Positions 1 to 11,451 of a stretch of 64,000 bases of DNA are shown piece after piece; position 1 is the stretch's first letter; every line of letters starts with the position of its first letter. Made by a program: the position numbers and the translations under genes. The notes beneath the pieces were generated by a model. The model saw only the letters and a list, made by a program, of their open reading frames with translations. It was not told the DNA's origin and did no database searches. Source of the stretch: Areca catechu (Eukaryota; Streptophyta; Magnoliopsida; Arecales; Arecaceae); contig CM038052.1 in NCBI GenBank assembly GCA_021397845.1, forward strand, positions 45,282,949 through 45,346,948. Reading direction: 5' to 3'.

Positions 1-240
1 TACTCGGCTAGGCCTAGGGTAGGGCTAATCAAAATTATGGGTTTCTTGTATTGCATCATGTGACCATACAAAATCGGGGTGATGATCACATCCTGGATTA
101 TAGGTTCGAGCAAAAGGTTCAATTATATATCTATTATTGGCTACACTCCCTTATGTAAACCTATCCTGGATTGGGTACTTTAAGTAAGGACATTCCTCTA
201 CATCATGGTCTGGTGAGTCACATGTCATGCATATAGGTGC
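1..240 (-). pseudogene. Athila-type gag fragment with zinc knuckle
   Basis: Reading the minus strand, about positions 231-190 give a CX2CX4HX4C zinc knuckle (CMTCDSPDHDVEEC). It is followed by a stretch with TYNPGCDHHPDFVWS, which resembles the conserved YNPGWxxHPNFSW motif found after the knuckle in Athila-type Gag. Gag is the structural protein that packages element RNA. At least one stop lies between the two motifs. The fragment leaves the window at position 1. Its orientation matches the LTR-like block that begins at 1629, so I infer one minus-strand Athila-like element. No protein start is visible. Confidence 0.55.
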
Positions 241-559
241 TGGTACATGGTAAATTTGGATATATCCTTTACATTCTAGAACTTTCTCAATCTCCTATGG
301 ATTATATATGCTAGTTTAGTTCCTTTAAGTTTCCTTATATGATTGTATGCATTTTCGAATCTCATGAATTTAGGATGCATATTAATTTATTATAGTTGAT
401 ACATAAAATTGTTAGCTTAGGCTTTCATTCTAAATGGTCGGTCAAAGTCAATCTTGTACTGATAATCTTGTAGGGTTTGAGGTCATTCAATAGGATCTTG
501 GTAACAATAATCCATTAAACTTTTGGATCGTTTAGTGGGATCCATGAGCTTTTAATCTT
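241..559. other. unassigned AT-rich stretch
   Basis: No coding frame or recognisable signal was found. By position it should be the leader or distal LTR part of the minus-strand Athila-like element on either side of it, but I cannot place the LTR end. Confidence 0.3.
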
Positions 560-1629
560 GTATGGTTTAGATTGTATTTGACCAATCATCATTTTATCTT
601 AGCAGGACTTTTTTTAATTTTTTTATTAGCTTTTTTATATTATATGGAGGAAGAGGGGAGAAGAAGATGGAAGAAAGAGAGAGAGAGACGAAGTCTAAAG
701 GTGTGAACCTAAGGAGTCCATCATTCCTTGGATCTTGCTTGAATCTCCTTACACCACCATTGCTATGTTGGTGACCAAATTGATAGAAAGGATGATGGAG
801 GATGGTGGCTCTCGGCTTGCATGGTGGTAGGGTGATCGATCGACATAGGAGAATAGTGGGGCATGATGGAGATGAGGAGAATGTGGGTGGATCATGAGAA
901 GATGGTTGCCGGGAAGAGGCCATGGGTAGTGTATGTAAGAGCAATGGTGGCTTCTCCAAGCCATGATGAGTAGATAGGGAGGAGGTGAGGCAATGGGTGG
1001 CTGCAGGGAAGAGAAAGAAGATAGTGGAGGAGAGGGTGATGGCCTATGGCGGTCTTCTGGCATCTCATCTAACCATGGGTGATGATGAGCGAATGACAGC
1101 GATGGAGAACGGGATGGCTGGGCTGAGAAGATGACTCCAGCCAGTGATAGTGGTGAGAAGGGGGACATCCCAGTCCTCATGGCAGCAACAATGACATGGA
1201 GGGTGGATCCGTGGCGAGGAGGATGGCAGGGGATGGCGACTCTGACTGCTAGACGACGAACGATAGCTTAAAATCCTCCACGATCTATAGCTCAAATCTG
1301 TGGACAAAAATCCATGGCTATCAATGGACCATTGAGTCTATTATATAGCAATCAACTGGTCCATGGTGGACCGATTGCTTTAAACTTTGTGCTAGCCTAT
1401 ATCAATTTTTGAACTTAAATTTCAGGCTCATTTTAAGTCCAATTTATGTGTCGTTTGCATGTTAGACTTCAAAAATCAAGCTCTTTCAATCCATGAACTC
1501 TTTTTTTATAAAATATTAATAAAAAATATCAATTCTTAATAAATCTGAAGTAATTGATATTTATTTTAATGGTTAAATTGGGATAATTAATAGAATTATC
1601 AACTTTATCTAAGAATATGATCATTATCA
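560..1629 (-). repeat. LTR of a minus-strand Athila-like element (far end approximate)
   Basis: On the minus strand this block begins at 1629 with TGATAATGATCATATTC, close to the start of the Athila LTRs at 29509 and 52967 (TGATAATTATG). Further in, it shares the phrase around 'gagcctgaaatttaagttc' and a 'ggtccaccatggaccagttg' segment with those LTRs. A TATA-like run lies near 629-646 on the minus strand. The clean edge at 1629/1630 against integrase sequence supports a real LTR terminus. The other LTR end was not found. The ORFs inside are proline/serine-rich, low complexity and probably not coding. Confidence 0.5.
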
Positions 1630-2520
1630 AAAATTTGCTAATATCCAGAGGAAGCCATCTGTACCGATCACTCAGATTTTGATCCCTTAGCTATTTGATA
1701 TGTGGAGAATTAATATCCTTGGTCCTTTAATGGCAACTGGGCAAAAAAGTTCTTATTAGTGTCAATCTGCTACTTTACCAAGATGATAGAAGTTGAACCC
1801 TTAGCCTAGATATCTAAGAAGGAAGTTCAAGACTTCATCTAGAAGTCCATCATTTATTGATTTGGATTATCTAAATGCACTATCTTCGATAATAGAAGGT
1901 ATTTTGATAATAAATGATTTTGAGAATTATGCTCGAAGCTGTATATTGAATAAAAATTCATATCAATAGGGCACACGTAATCTAATAGGGAGGTGGAAGT
2001 GACTAACTAGACCATTCTTCAAAACTTGAATTCTAGACTTGACCAGGTGAAAGACCTCTGGGTCGATGAGTTGGATAGTGTTCTTTAATCCTATCGAACA
2101 ACTCATCGTACCTCAATTAGTGAAGTACCTTTCAAATTGACTTTTGGGATAGAAGTAGTCATCCCTCTAGAGATCAGCTGGTTGTCAATCGAGTAAAGGG
2201 ATATGATGAAAATATAAATCAAAAAGGATACAAGTAGGTCTCAACATTCTAGAAGAAACATAAAAGAATGCCTATATCAGGATGTAGCTTTTAAATAAAG
2301 AGTTGCCTGATCAAAACCAAAATCTTTTAATAAAGAATCTTGTTCTTTGGTGAGCTAAAGTCTTAAAGCCAACAGAACAAGAAAAACTTTTCCTCAATTG
2401 GGAAGGACCCTACAAAGTATTAAAGGTCATTAGACCTGGAGCATATAACTTGAGAAACTTGGATGGGACTCCAATTCCAAGATCATAGAATTCTAATAAT
2501 TTAAAAAAATATTATCAATA
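1630..2520 (+). pseudogene. Tat-type (Ty3/gypsy) integrase, decayed
   Basis: The translated plus strand shows degenerate Tat-lineage integrase. Near 1690-1720 a segment like 'DMWRINILGPL' matches the catalytic-core start (WGIDILGP). Near 2090-2165 'YRTTHRTSISEVPFKLTFG' matches the YRTTPRTxTGETPF motif. Near 2405-2515 'GPYKVLKVIRPGAYNL' and 'NSNNLKKYYQ' match the C-terminal domain. Integrase inserts element DNA into the chromosome. Stops and frameshifts are frequent, so this copy is dead. Sequence upstream of 1630 (protease to RNase H) is missing, replaced by the minus-strand Athila-like element. Confidence 0.8.
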
Positions 2521-2574
2521 AATTATTTTCTTTGAAGAAGATATTTTTCTATTGCTCCCTATTATAAGTGATGG

Positions 2575-3830
2575 AGTATAGGGCAAAGGTTTGTCCAAAC
2601 TTCTGATCAGATGTTCTTTATCAAAGTGATTAGGTGAGGGCATAGGTTTGTCGAAACTTTTGATTAGGTATTCTCTCTCAAAGTGATCAAGTAGAGGGCA
2701 CAGGTTTATCCAAACTTTTGATTAGGTATTCTCTATCAAAGTGATTAGATAGAGGGCATAGGTTTATCCAAACTTTTCATTAGTTATTTTCTATCAAAGT
2801 AATCAAATAGAAGGTACAAGTTTATCCAAAATTTTGAACAGGTATACTCTATCAAAGTAATCGAATAGAGAGTATAGGTTTGTCTAGACTTATGATCAGG
2901 TATCCTCTATCAAAGTGATTGGATAGAAGGCATAGACTTCTCCAAATTTTTAATTAGACATTCTCTATCAAAGTGATTGGGTAGAGGTCATAAGGTTAGC
3001 CCAAACTTTTGATCAGATATTTTCTATCAAAGTAATCTAGTTGAGGGCACAGGTTTGTCCAAACTTTCGATCAGGTATTCTTTATCGAAGTGATTAGTTA
3101 GAGGGAACATATTTGTCCTTAGATTTTTTCTATCAAAGTGATTGGATAGAGTGCACGGGTTAGTCCAAACTTTTGATTAGGAATCTCTATCAAAGTGATT
3201 AGGTAGAGGGCACAGATTTGTCCAAACTTTCGATCAGATATTCTTTATCAAAGTGATTGGGTAGAAGGCATAGATTTGTCCAAACTTTTGATCAGATATT
3301 CTCTATCAATGTGATTGAGTAAAGGGCACAAGTTTGTCCAAACTTTTGATTTGGTATTTTTTATCAAAGTAATTAGATAGAGGGTACAAATTTATCCAAA
3401 CTTTTGATCAAGTACTCTCTATCAAGGTGATTGGATAGAGAGCACAAGTTTGTCCAAACTTTCAATTAGGTATTCTCTATCAAAATAATCAGGTATTCTC
3501 TATCAAAGTGATCAAATAGAGGGCACAGGTTTGCCCAAACTTCTAATCAAATATTCTCTATCAAGTAATTTTTATCAAAGTAATCATGTATTCTTTATCA
3601 AAATATCGAGTAAAGGGTACAGGTTTGCCTAAATTTTCAATCATATATTCTCTATCAAAGTAATCGAGTAGAGAAAACAAGTTTGTCCAAACTTTTGATT
3701 AGGTATTCTCTATCAAAATGATCAGATATTCTTTATCAAAGTGATCGGGTAAAGGATACAGGTTTGTCCAAATTTTTAATTAGATATTATCTATCAGGTA
3801 TTCTCTATCAAAATAATCAGAACTAAAGTG
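2575..3830 (+). repeat. tandem array, about 58-bp unit, about 21 copies
   Basis: A unit close to 'gggcacaggtttgtccaaac' + 'ttttgatcaggtattctcta' + 'tcaaagtgatcgggtaga' repeats head to tail from just after the integrase to about 3830, with point changes and some partial units near 3480-3600 and 3700-3810. Tandem arrays in the 3' untranslated region, between integrase and the 3' LTR, are known for Tat-lineage elements, which fits this position. No protein frame is kept across units. The copy number is my estimate from array length divided by period. Confidence 0.9.
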
Positions 3831-3913
3831 ATAAAAAAAGGCTTGAATAGCCTATTTATTTTTAAAAAAGTGATAAAAAAATTAATAAAGATAATCAGCA
3901 ACTAAATGGCTAT
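3831..3913. other. AT-rich linker after the array
   Basis: Short AT-rich sequence containing the inverted match aaaggcttgaatagcctattt. I see no gene here. Confidence 0.4.
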
Positions 3914-4160
3914 TTATATTTCAAACAGATACTTCAGACAAACAGTTGAAAGCTCAAGAAGCAGTATACACTTTTCATACATAGAAATAGTGAAAATAGA
4001 AATGCAAAACTCTTTCATTAATATCAAAAATCTCTTATAGAATATATCAATATGATTCTTTCTTGTATTACAACAACAAAAGGAAAAGGAAAAAGTACAT
4101 TTATGTTTTTCTTCTCTTCGACCTTTAAGCCCTTGAAGGCTTGGCAAATGAGGGACTGGG
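3914..4160 (-). pseudogene. antisense ORF of the Tat-like element, C-terminal piece
   Basis: An open minus-strand frame runs from the left edge of the chromovirus (4160) down to 3914. If the chromovirus and one CTGGG copy are removed, it is in frame with the minus-strand ORF at 13404-13043, so one antisense ORF of roughly 200 residues existed before the insertion. The protein is Lys/Arg-rich and then hydrophobic near its end, and I do not recognise it. Antisense ORFs between integrase and the 3' LTR are known in Tat-lineage elements, which is the best explanation, but the family is not proven. Confidence 0.45.
4156..4160. repeat. target-site duplication CTGGG (left)
   Basis: CTGGG directly precedes the LTR start and recurs exactly at 13038-13042 after the second LTR. 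Confidence 0.93.
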
Positions 4161-5790
4161 TGGTGCGGGCACCAGACTCAGAAGAAGACTTCAGAGCTCC
4201 ATCTGGATCTCTGATTGACCTTGCCCGAAGAATTAGGGTTTTCTGGCTTGTAATAAGGGTTGACTTGATCAACTCAATTTTAGCTTAAGTCTGTACTCCC
4301 TGCAATTTATTTTTGTTGAGTCATGTTGACTCAGTAGTGGTCTAGGACTTCAACCTGGGGTGTCACATTTTCTCCCAAGGCCAAGCAAGTGGGCGCCACA
4401 CTCCCAGCCACACGCCTGAGTCCAGGGGGCGCCACATCTCCATCCAGTATACTCTGGTCCCCACACCACAGATAGCAGCTCCCTTCTCTCATGCGCCATT
4501 TGAGGAGAAAGCAACCAGGGATCCACAAATCAAGGGGGCGGCCCAAGACCTTCCATAAGAGCCAAGCTATGAAAGGGAAGAAATTCTTCTTGGAGAGAAC
4601 TTCAAGGAGGCACCCATTCCCTGCCAAAAATACCCAAAACAAAGATGGGAAGGACCATGACTTAGGGAGAAAGAAAAGGAGTCCAAAAGAGTTGAGCCAT
4701 GGAAGGAAAGAAATCCTCTCTTGAAGAACAAAGCTTGGAGGCGCCATCTACCTTCCTTTTAAAACCCAAATCAATTTTTTTTGGAACCTTTGGCCGGCCA
4801 TATGTGTAGGGATTCATCCTACAATCCTAATTTGAAGATCCCCTCCTTTAGTCCCACATGGGAAGATGTAAAACCCTACTCTCTTGTAAAGTCCTATAAA
4901 TTAAACCCTTCTTGTAAATTTGAAAGTAATCTGATGAATGAATTCAAGTTTTTGTGTGAGCAAACTCTGTGTTTTCTCTCTTCCGCACTTGCATCCAGGT
5001 GTTGAGCTCCGTGAGGGAGTAAATTCGGGTTCCCCAGGAACCTTGAGGAGGTGTGAGATCTCCAAACCCCAAACCCTAGGTTAGCCACTTCACTCCCAAA
5101 CCCTAGCCGCCCATCATCCTTCTCTTTCCACCAAGCCCTAGCATATCCCACCTCTCACGGCCATCCTCTTCAAGTCAAGGCCGACCCCAACATCCGGGTC
5201 CAGTCCGGATACTTCAGATCCAGAGCAATTCCCAGAGAAAGTCAGATCAACCTCCAGTAGAATCCGGATTTCAGCACATCAACTTTCAAGTTCTTCAATC
5301 TGGTAAATTCTTCCTTGAGTATCTGATTCCATCACTTGTTCTTCTTCTTTCCCAGATCTTGAGTCCAGGAGAAGCCGACTCAGCCACAGGACCAATATTG
5401 GAGGATCCATTGCGAAGATATCCGAATCCGAGGATCCAACAATCTGCTCGAGAGAGTTTTTCCACCAAACTCTGTGAAGATCACTGTCTGGTCGGTAACC
5501 CATCTCTTCTCTTTATTTCTGTCCTGTTGAAAGTTCAGAGCGAAATCTTAGGTCTGGGAGTTTCTCAACCCCCAGCGATCCGTTACTTCTGAACTACTCT
5601 GATAACCCAGTTTTATTTAAATTGTGCTTTCAATTATCACCTAGTTTCTTTCAATTTAGTTTAACTTTCCTTTGAGTCAAAGCCGACTTCTGAAAATATT
5701 AAATAAAAAAAAAAAAAACAAACCACAAAAAAAGAATTAGTCATAGTTTACTTCCGCATCGCATCATCTTCTCTTTTGTTCTGTGCATCA
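4161..5790 (+). repeat. 5' LTR of chromovirus element 1
   Basis: Starts TGGTGCGGGCACC and ends TGCATCA, next to the primer site. A TATA box (TATAAA, 4895-4900) lies after the 'tcccacatgggaagatg' segment and is the likely promoter for the genomic RNA. Lack of coding and the matching copy at 11394-13037 support the call. Confidence 0.95.
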
Positions 5791-5793
5791 TTT

Positions 5794-5805
5794 TGGTATC
5801 AGAGC
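5794..5805 (+). promoter_or_regulatory. primer-binding site, initiator Met tRNA
   Basis: TGGTATCAGAGC lies three bases after the LTR. It is complementary to the 3' end of plant initiator methionine tRNA, which primes minus-strand DNA synthesis. Confidence 0.92.
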
Positions 5806-6229
5806 ACAGTCTAGGGTTTCTGTTTTGCTTGCTTATTTTAAGTCTCTCTCCTTTTACTTTGTCTGCTCGAAGTAGACTCCCCAGGAAGTCCGGTCCTAGG
5901 AACGAAGCGAAGTGCAAACCTCCTCTTCCCATTCCACGGGGTGTTCCTAGGGCGTGTAGGGGATCCGTTGGGTTACAACTTCGTAGCAGGAATTGTAAAC
6001 GGGGGAAGCACCCTATTTTCAGTCTGTAACTGCCCTATTGCAGGAATTGTTTCTCAGTGCAGGTAACTCCGAATTGTATGATTTTTATTTTTCTAGAACC
6101 AGTATAATTGAAGATATTTTACATAATTTTCCTGTGATTTATTGGTTTCCATGAAATTTCTGAGAGTTAAATTACTACAACTCTGTTTTTGTGTTCTGTA
6201 ATTCAATTATCTTGAGTGAACATCTCCTA

Positions 6230-6690
6230 ACTCATCCTAAGGGCATTTGAGCATCTAAGATAAGGGGAGGAGTTGATAACCTCTCCTTAGCCCACAACCA
6301 CCACCCCCTCATTCGATCCTAAGCCTAACTTTAAAATTTATTAGACTTAATTTGCCCTAGTGGGCTAGGGACATCAACAAGTCGGGTCAAGGCTAGTGTT
6401 GAGTCAGTTTGTCTAGTTACTCTGTGTGTGCTTTGTACTCAGTGTCTAGAATGGTGGTTCTGGGACTACGTCCCGAAGGGCTTGTGTGCTGGTCCGCCTA
6501 CCTGGCCAATCACTGATTGGTGTCTAGGATTGGCATCTAGGGACCTAACACTCCCCTTACACCTGCCTGGCTGAGTCCTGAGTTACTACAGGCTAGCTTG
6601 CCACTCTGATTGGGCATCTAGTTTGGGCTCTAGGTCTAGTTAGCCCGTAGTCGATTCAGTTGAGTCTCATTTTGTGTGTTTGCTTGCATC
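6230..6690 (+). other. conserved 5' leader of chromovirus element 1
   Basis: Untranslated leader with ordered blocks: 'ggggaggagttgataacctc', 'ttagacttaatttgccctag', 'gtcccgaagggcttgtgtgc', 'ctgattggtgtctaggattg' and 'cactctgattgggcatctag'. The same order occurs at 17930-18420 and 59870-60310, and in weaker form at 31490-31960 in the Athila element. It could hold RNA packaging or translation signals; that role is inferred. Confidence 0.75.
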
Positions 6691-6693
6691 ATC

Positions 6694-9600
6694 ATGTCTA
6701 CCCGGAATGGAGTACCTTACCAACCTGGTCAAACCCAACCTGATTTAGAGGCCATGGTTAGAGCTCTTACTGAGAGTATGAACAAATTAAGTCAGGATAT
6801 GAATGAGAATTTTGCCCAGCTTAGGGATCGAGTCCAAGTACTTGAGGAACCTAGGCATCAGAATTGGACTCCTGACCCAGATTTTAATGTGCCTCAACCT
6901 CACCCACACCAAGAGCCTAGAAGACCTTTATACAGAGATCCTGAACCTAATCATAGGAGGCCTGACCCAGAACCTGAAGATAGAGATGATAGGTTCATTT
7001 GGAACATCAAATTAGATGCACCCACTTTTGATGGTAACTTAAACCCTAAGGTGTATTCTGATTGGGAGGGTGAGATGGACCAGTACTTTGAGTGGTATGC
7101 CATGTCTGAGAAAAGAAAGTTCAAGTTTGCCAAGATGAAGTTAGTACGTCAAGCTAGGTTATACTGGGGGAACATTGAGCTGACCACTAGAAGACGAAAT
7201 GTAGAGCCCATAACCACTTGGCAGGGTATGAAAGAGAAACTTAGAGATAAGTACCTACCCATTTCATACCAGCAGAACCTGTTAGACCAATGGCAGACTT
7301 TGAAACAAGGAAACCGATCTGTATCAGACTACATAACCACCTTTGATGAATACCTGATGAGATGTGATGTGAGTGAATCCCATGAGGTCACTTTGTCTAG
7401 GTTTAGGGCTAGACTTAGGGAAGACATAAAGAGGGAGTTGTTTCTGAGAGAGGTTACTGACCTAGACCAAGCCTATCAGATTGCACTGAACACTGAGAAG
7501 TTTCAGAGAGGACCTATACCTTCTAGGGTTAGTGCCCCAATCCCAAGAAATGGACCTAGCCAAGTTACCCCTAGCAAGTCTAATCAGGGTATTCCCATCT
7601 CTAGGCCCATGGACAAAGGTAAGGCACCTGACACCCAAAGAACCCCTAGTATCATCTGTTTTAAGTGCTAGAAGCCAGGTCATATCTCCAACCAGTGCAC
7701 AGCCATAGCTTGTTTTATGTGCCACAAGGTAGGTCATGTTTCTAGCTAGTGCCCTCGTAGATCCTTTTACATAGAAGAAGCAGAGGAAGAGAGTTCCGGA
7801 CCCAATGAAGAGTTTGAAGAAGAAGTTTATGAAGCCGGAATGAATTTGGTCGATGAGTATGAAGGAGAGGAGGAATCCACAGAGTTTGACCAATTAGGGG
7901 TTGTAAGATGCATCCTGTCCCAGAATAGAGTTCAGGAGGATTGGCGTAGGACTAACATCCTACAGACTTTCCTTAAACTAGGGGATAAGATATGTAAAAT
8001 CATCATAGATAGTGGGAGCTGTGTGAATGCCATTTCTGCTAGCACTGTCAAAATGTTAGGCTTAACCCCAGTCCCCCACCCCAACCCCTATAAGGTTTCT
8101 TGGGTAGACTCTACCTCTATACCCATCCAATTTAGATGTCAGGTCCAAATCCAAATGCAATCCTATCAAGAGAAGATTTGGTGTGACGTCTTGCCCATGG
8201 GGGTGAGCAGTATAATTCTTAGAAGACCTTGGTTGTATGATCATGATGCCACCCTCTTAGGAAAATCTAACACCTGTGTCTTTAGTTTTAATGGGAAGAA
8301 AATCACAATCCATTCAGTCCCTCCTAAGGACAAGATAGCTAAAGGAACCAATAAGGTCAGAGAAATGAAGACTAGAGTGAACCTAATTAGTGCTAAGGAT
8401 CTAGAACAAGAAATTCATAGTGGTTCACCTATTTGGATGTTGACTGCTAAGGAACTTAGGACTCCTACACCCTCAGAGCCTCCTCAGGAAGTTAAACCTT
8501 TGTTAAAAGAATTTGAGGATGTTTTTCCCGAGGATCTGCCATACCACCTTCCACCTCTTAGGGATATCCAGCATTCCATAGATTTAGTCCCAGGAGCTAC
8601 TTTACCGAACTTGCCCCATTATAGGATGAATCCATCTGAGCATAAGGAACTGCAAAAGCAGGTTGGAGAATTGTTAAGGAAGGGGTTCATTAGGGAGAGT
8701 CTTAGCCCTTGTGCAGTCCCTGCACTTCTAACCCCGAAGAAGGATGGCACGTGGAGGATGTGTGTTGATAGTCGTGCCATCAACAAAATCACAATCAAGT
8801 ATAGGTTCCCCATCCCTAGACTAGATGACATGCTAGATATGATGGCCGGTGCAATGGATTTTTCTAAAATTGATCTCAAGAGCGGCTATCATCAGGTTAG
8901 GATTAGACCAGGGGATGAGTGGAAAACTACTTTCAAAACTAAGGATGGTCTCTATGAATGGGTTGTTTTGCCTTTTGGATTGTCCAATGCCCCTAGTACT
9001 TTCATGAGGATTATGACCCAAGTACTTAGAGCTTTCATAGGGAAGTTTGTAGTGGTCTATTTTGATGACATCCTGATCTATAATAAGACCCCTGCAGACC
9101 ACCTAGGCCACCTTAGACAAGTCTGTCAAGTTTTGAGGAATGATAGTCTCTACGGTAATCTCAAAAAGTGTGAATTCATGACCAGTAGAATTATCTTCCT
9201 TGGTATTGTAGTAACCCCTGACGGCGTGGCTGCCGATCCTGAAAAAATTAGGTCCATAGTAGAATGGCCAGAGCCGACCAGTGTGCATGAAGTCAGAAGT
9301 TTCCACGGCTTGGCTACCTTCTATAGGAGATTCATCAAGGGGTTTAGTACTGTAGTTGCTCCTATCACAGACTGTATTAGGAAGGAAGAATTCCAGTGGA
9401 CTAAAGCAGCCCATAAAGCCTTCCTAGATCTTAAGGATAGGATGACCCAGGCACCCATTTTGAGGTTACCCGACTTTTCAAAGGTATTTGAGGTTGCCTG
9501 TGATGCTTCAGGAGTAGGTATAGGTGGAGTCCTAAGCCAAGAGAACCATCCCGTAGCATTCTTTAGTGAAAAACTTAATGATGCTAAGCTTAAGTATTCT

Positions 9601-11451
9601 ACCTATGATAAGGAATTTTATACAGTAGTGCAAGCTTTGCGTTACTGGAGACATTATTTGCTACCGTAAGAATTTGTGCTATTTTCGGACCATAAGGCTC
9701 TTAGATTCTTGAATTCCTAGAAGAAGCTTAACCCTAGGCATGCTAAGTGGGTAGAGTATATCCTGTCCTATACTTTTGTTTTGAAGCATAAGGCTGGATC
9801 TGAAAATAAGGTAGCTGATGCCCTTAGTCGTCGATCTTTATTGTTGAATTCTGTTAGGGCTGATGTCATAGGGTTTGAGCAAATCAAAGAGGAATATGAG
9901 TCGTGTCCGGATTTTATGACTGTGTACCAGGATCTAACTCAAGGACCATCTAGTGACCATAAGGATTATACCCTTTTAGATGGCTTTCTGTTCTTTAAGA
10001 ATAGGCTTTGCATCCCTAGAACTTCTCTTAGGGAATTTTTGATTTGGGAAATTCATGCTGGAGGTTTAGCTGGCCATTTCGGAAAAGATAAAACCACCCT
10101 GGCTATTGAAGACCACTTTTTCTGGCCTAGCTTAAAAAGAGATGTAGCACACATTACGGCTAGGTGTCGGACCTGCGCTGTTGCCAAACAGCGAAAACAG
10201 AACACCGGCCTTTATACCCCACTCCCTGTCCCAGATCGTCCTTGGCAAGATGTGAGCATGGACTTTGTGTTAGGTTTGCCTAAGACCCAGAGGAGGCATG
10301 ACTCTATCTGTGTTGTAGTAGACCGATTTTCCAAGATGGCCCATTTCTTGTCTTGTTCCCAAACATTTGATGCGTCTAAGGTAGCCACCCTATTCTTTAA
10401 TGAGATAGTTCGACTCCATGGCCTACCCAAGACCATTGTTTCAGATAGGGATGTCCGGTTCACCAGCTATTAATGTAAAACCCTTTGGCATAAGTTAGGG
10501 ACAAAACATAAGTTTTCAACTGCCTATCATCCCCAGACTGATGGCCAAACCGAAGTAGTGAACCGTAGTTTAGGCAATCTGTTAAGGTGTCTTGTTGGTG
10601 AAAACATTAGGAACTGGGATTTGTATTTACCTAGAGCTGAATTTGCATACAATGACTCGATCAATAGGTCTATGGGTAAGAGTCCATTTGAAATTGTGCA
10701 TGGTTACAAACCTCACACACCTCTTGACCTAGCTCCTTTACCAGTCCACACACGAGTCTCCGAGTCTGCCAAAGTTTTTGCACAGCATATAAAAGACTTG
10801 CATAAAGAAATTCATGCCAAAATAAATTTAAGTAATGAAACTTATAAGAAGTTGGCTGATTCTCAAAGGCGAGTCAAAACTTTTAATGAGGGAGACTATG
10901 TAATGATTAGGTAAAGGCCTGAACGGTTTCCTCCTGGAACCGTTAGAAAGTTACATGCTAGAGGAGCTGGACCATTTAGAGTGGTGAAGAGAGTAGGATC
11001 CAATGCCTATGTGCTCGAGTTGCCTCCAGAACTAGGCATTAGCTCCACTTTCAACATTATAGACCTAGTAGAGTATAGAGAGCCAGCAGTGATTCCTAGT
11101 GAGCCTTTTGAACCTAATCCTGCTCTTGAGAGTGAACCCAACGCTGTGTGTCCACCAATAAACTGGCCTGTGAGGAAAGAGTAGATTGAAAAGATCCTGG
11201 ATGATCAGGTTATCTCTACTCGTAATCGAGGATACCAAAGATACCTGGTCCGCTGGCAAGGAAGGCCAGATTCTAATGACTCTTGGATCTCCCGAGAAGA
11301 ATTACAAAAATTGGACCCAGACCTCTTGGAGAGATACCAGAGCCAACTTGATCCATACTCGACAGCGTCGAGTTCCTCCCACCCCGGGAGAATTGGTGAG
11401 GGCACCAGACTTAGAAGAAGACTTCAGAGCTCCATCTGGATCTCTGATTGA
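6694..11451 (+). pseudogene. chromovirus gag-pol polyprotein, one frame with seven stops
   Basis: The start is the ATG at 6694 (MSTRNGVPYQPGQ). Gag core lies near 6990-7500, and two CCHC knuckles near 7660-7755 are each hit by a stop (7669, 7747). The protease motif DSGS begins at 8008. Reverse transcriptase spans about 8640-9150 with YFDD at 9058. RNase H (DASGVGIGGVLSQ) follows near 9500, then integrase with HAGGLAGHFG, CRTC and catalytic Asp 10261, Asp 10444, Glu 10552. A chromodomain lies at 11194-11340. Further stops are at 9667, 9718, 10471, 10912 and 11182. The reading frame never shifts. The last 19 or so codons lie inside the 3' LTR. Family role: copy and reinsert the element, with the chromodomain steering insertion to marked chromatin. 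Confidence 0.93.

Noticed and set aside
594..1307. Minus-strand ORFs of 80-143 codons
   Set aside because: Ser/Pro/His low-complexity translations within an LTR-like region; no domain or codon signal.
2575..3830. CRISPR-like regular repeats
   Set aside because: Units are contiguous and diverged, with no unique spacers, and lie in plant retrotransposon DNA.
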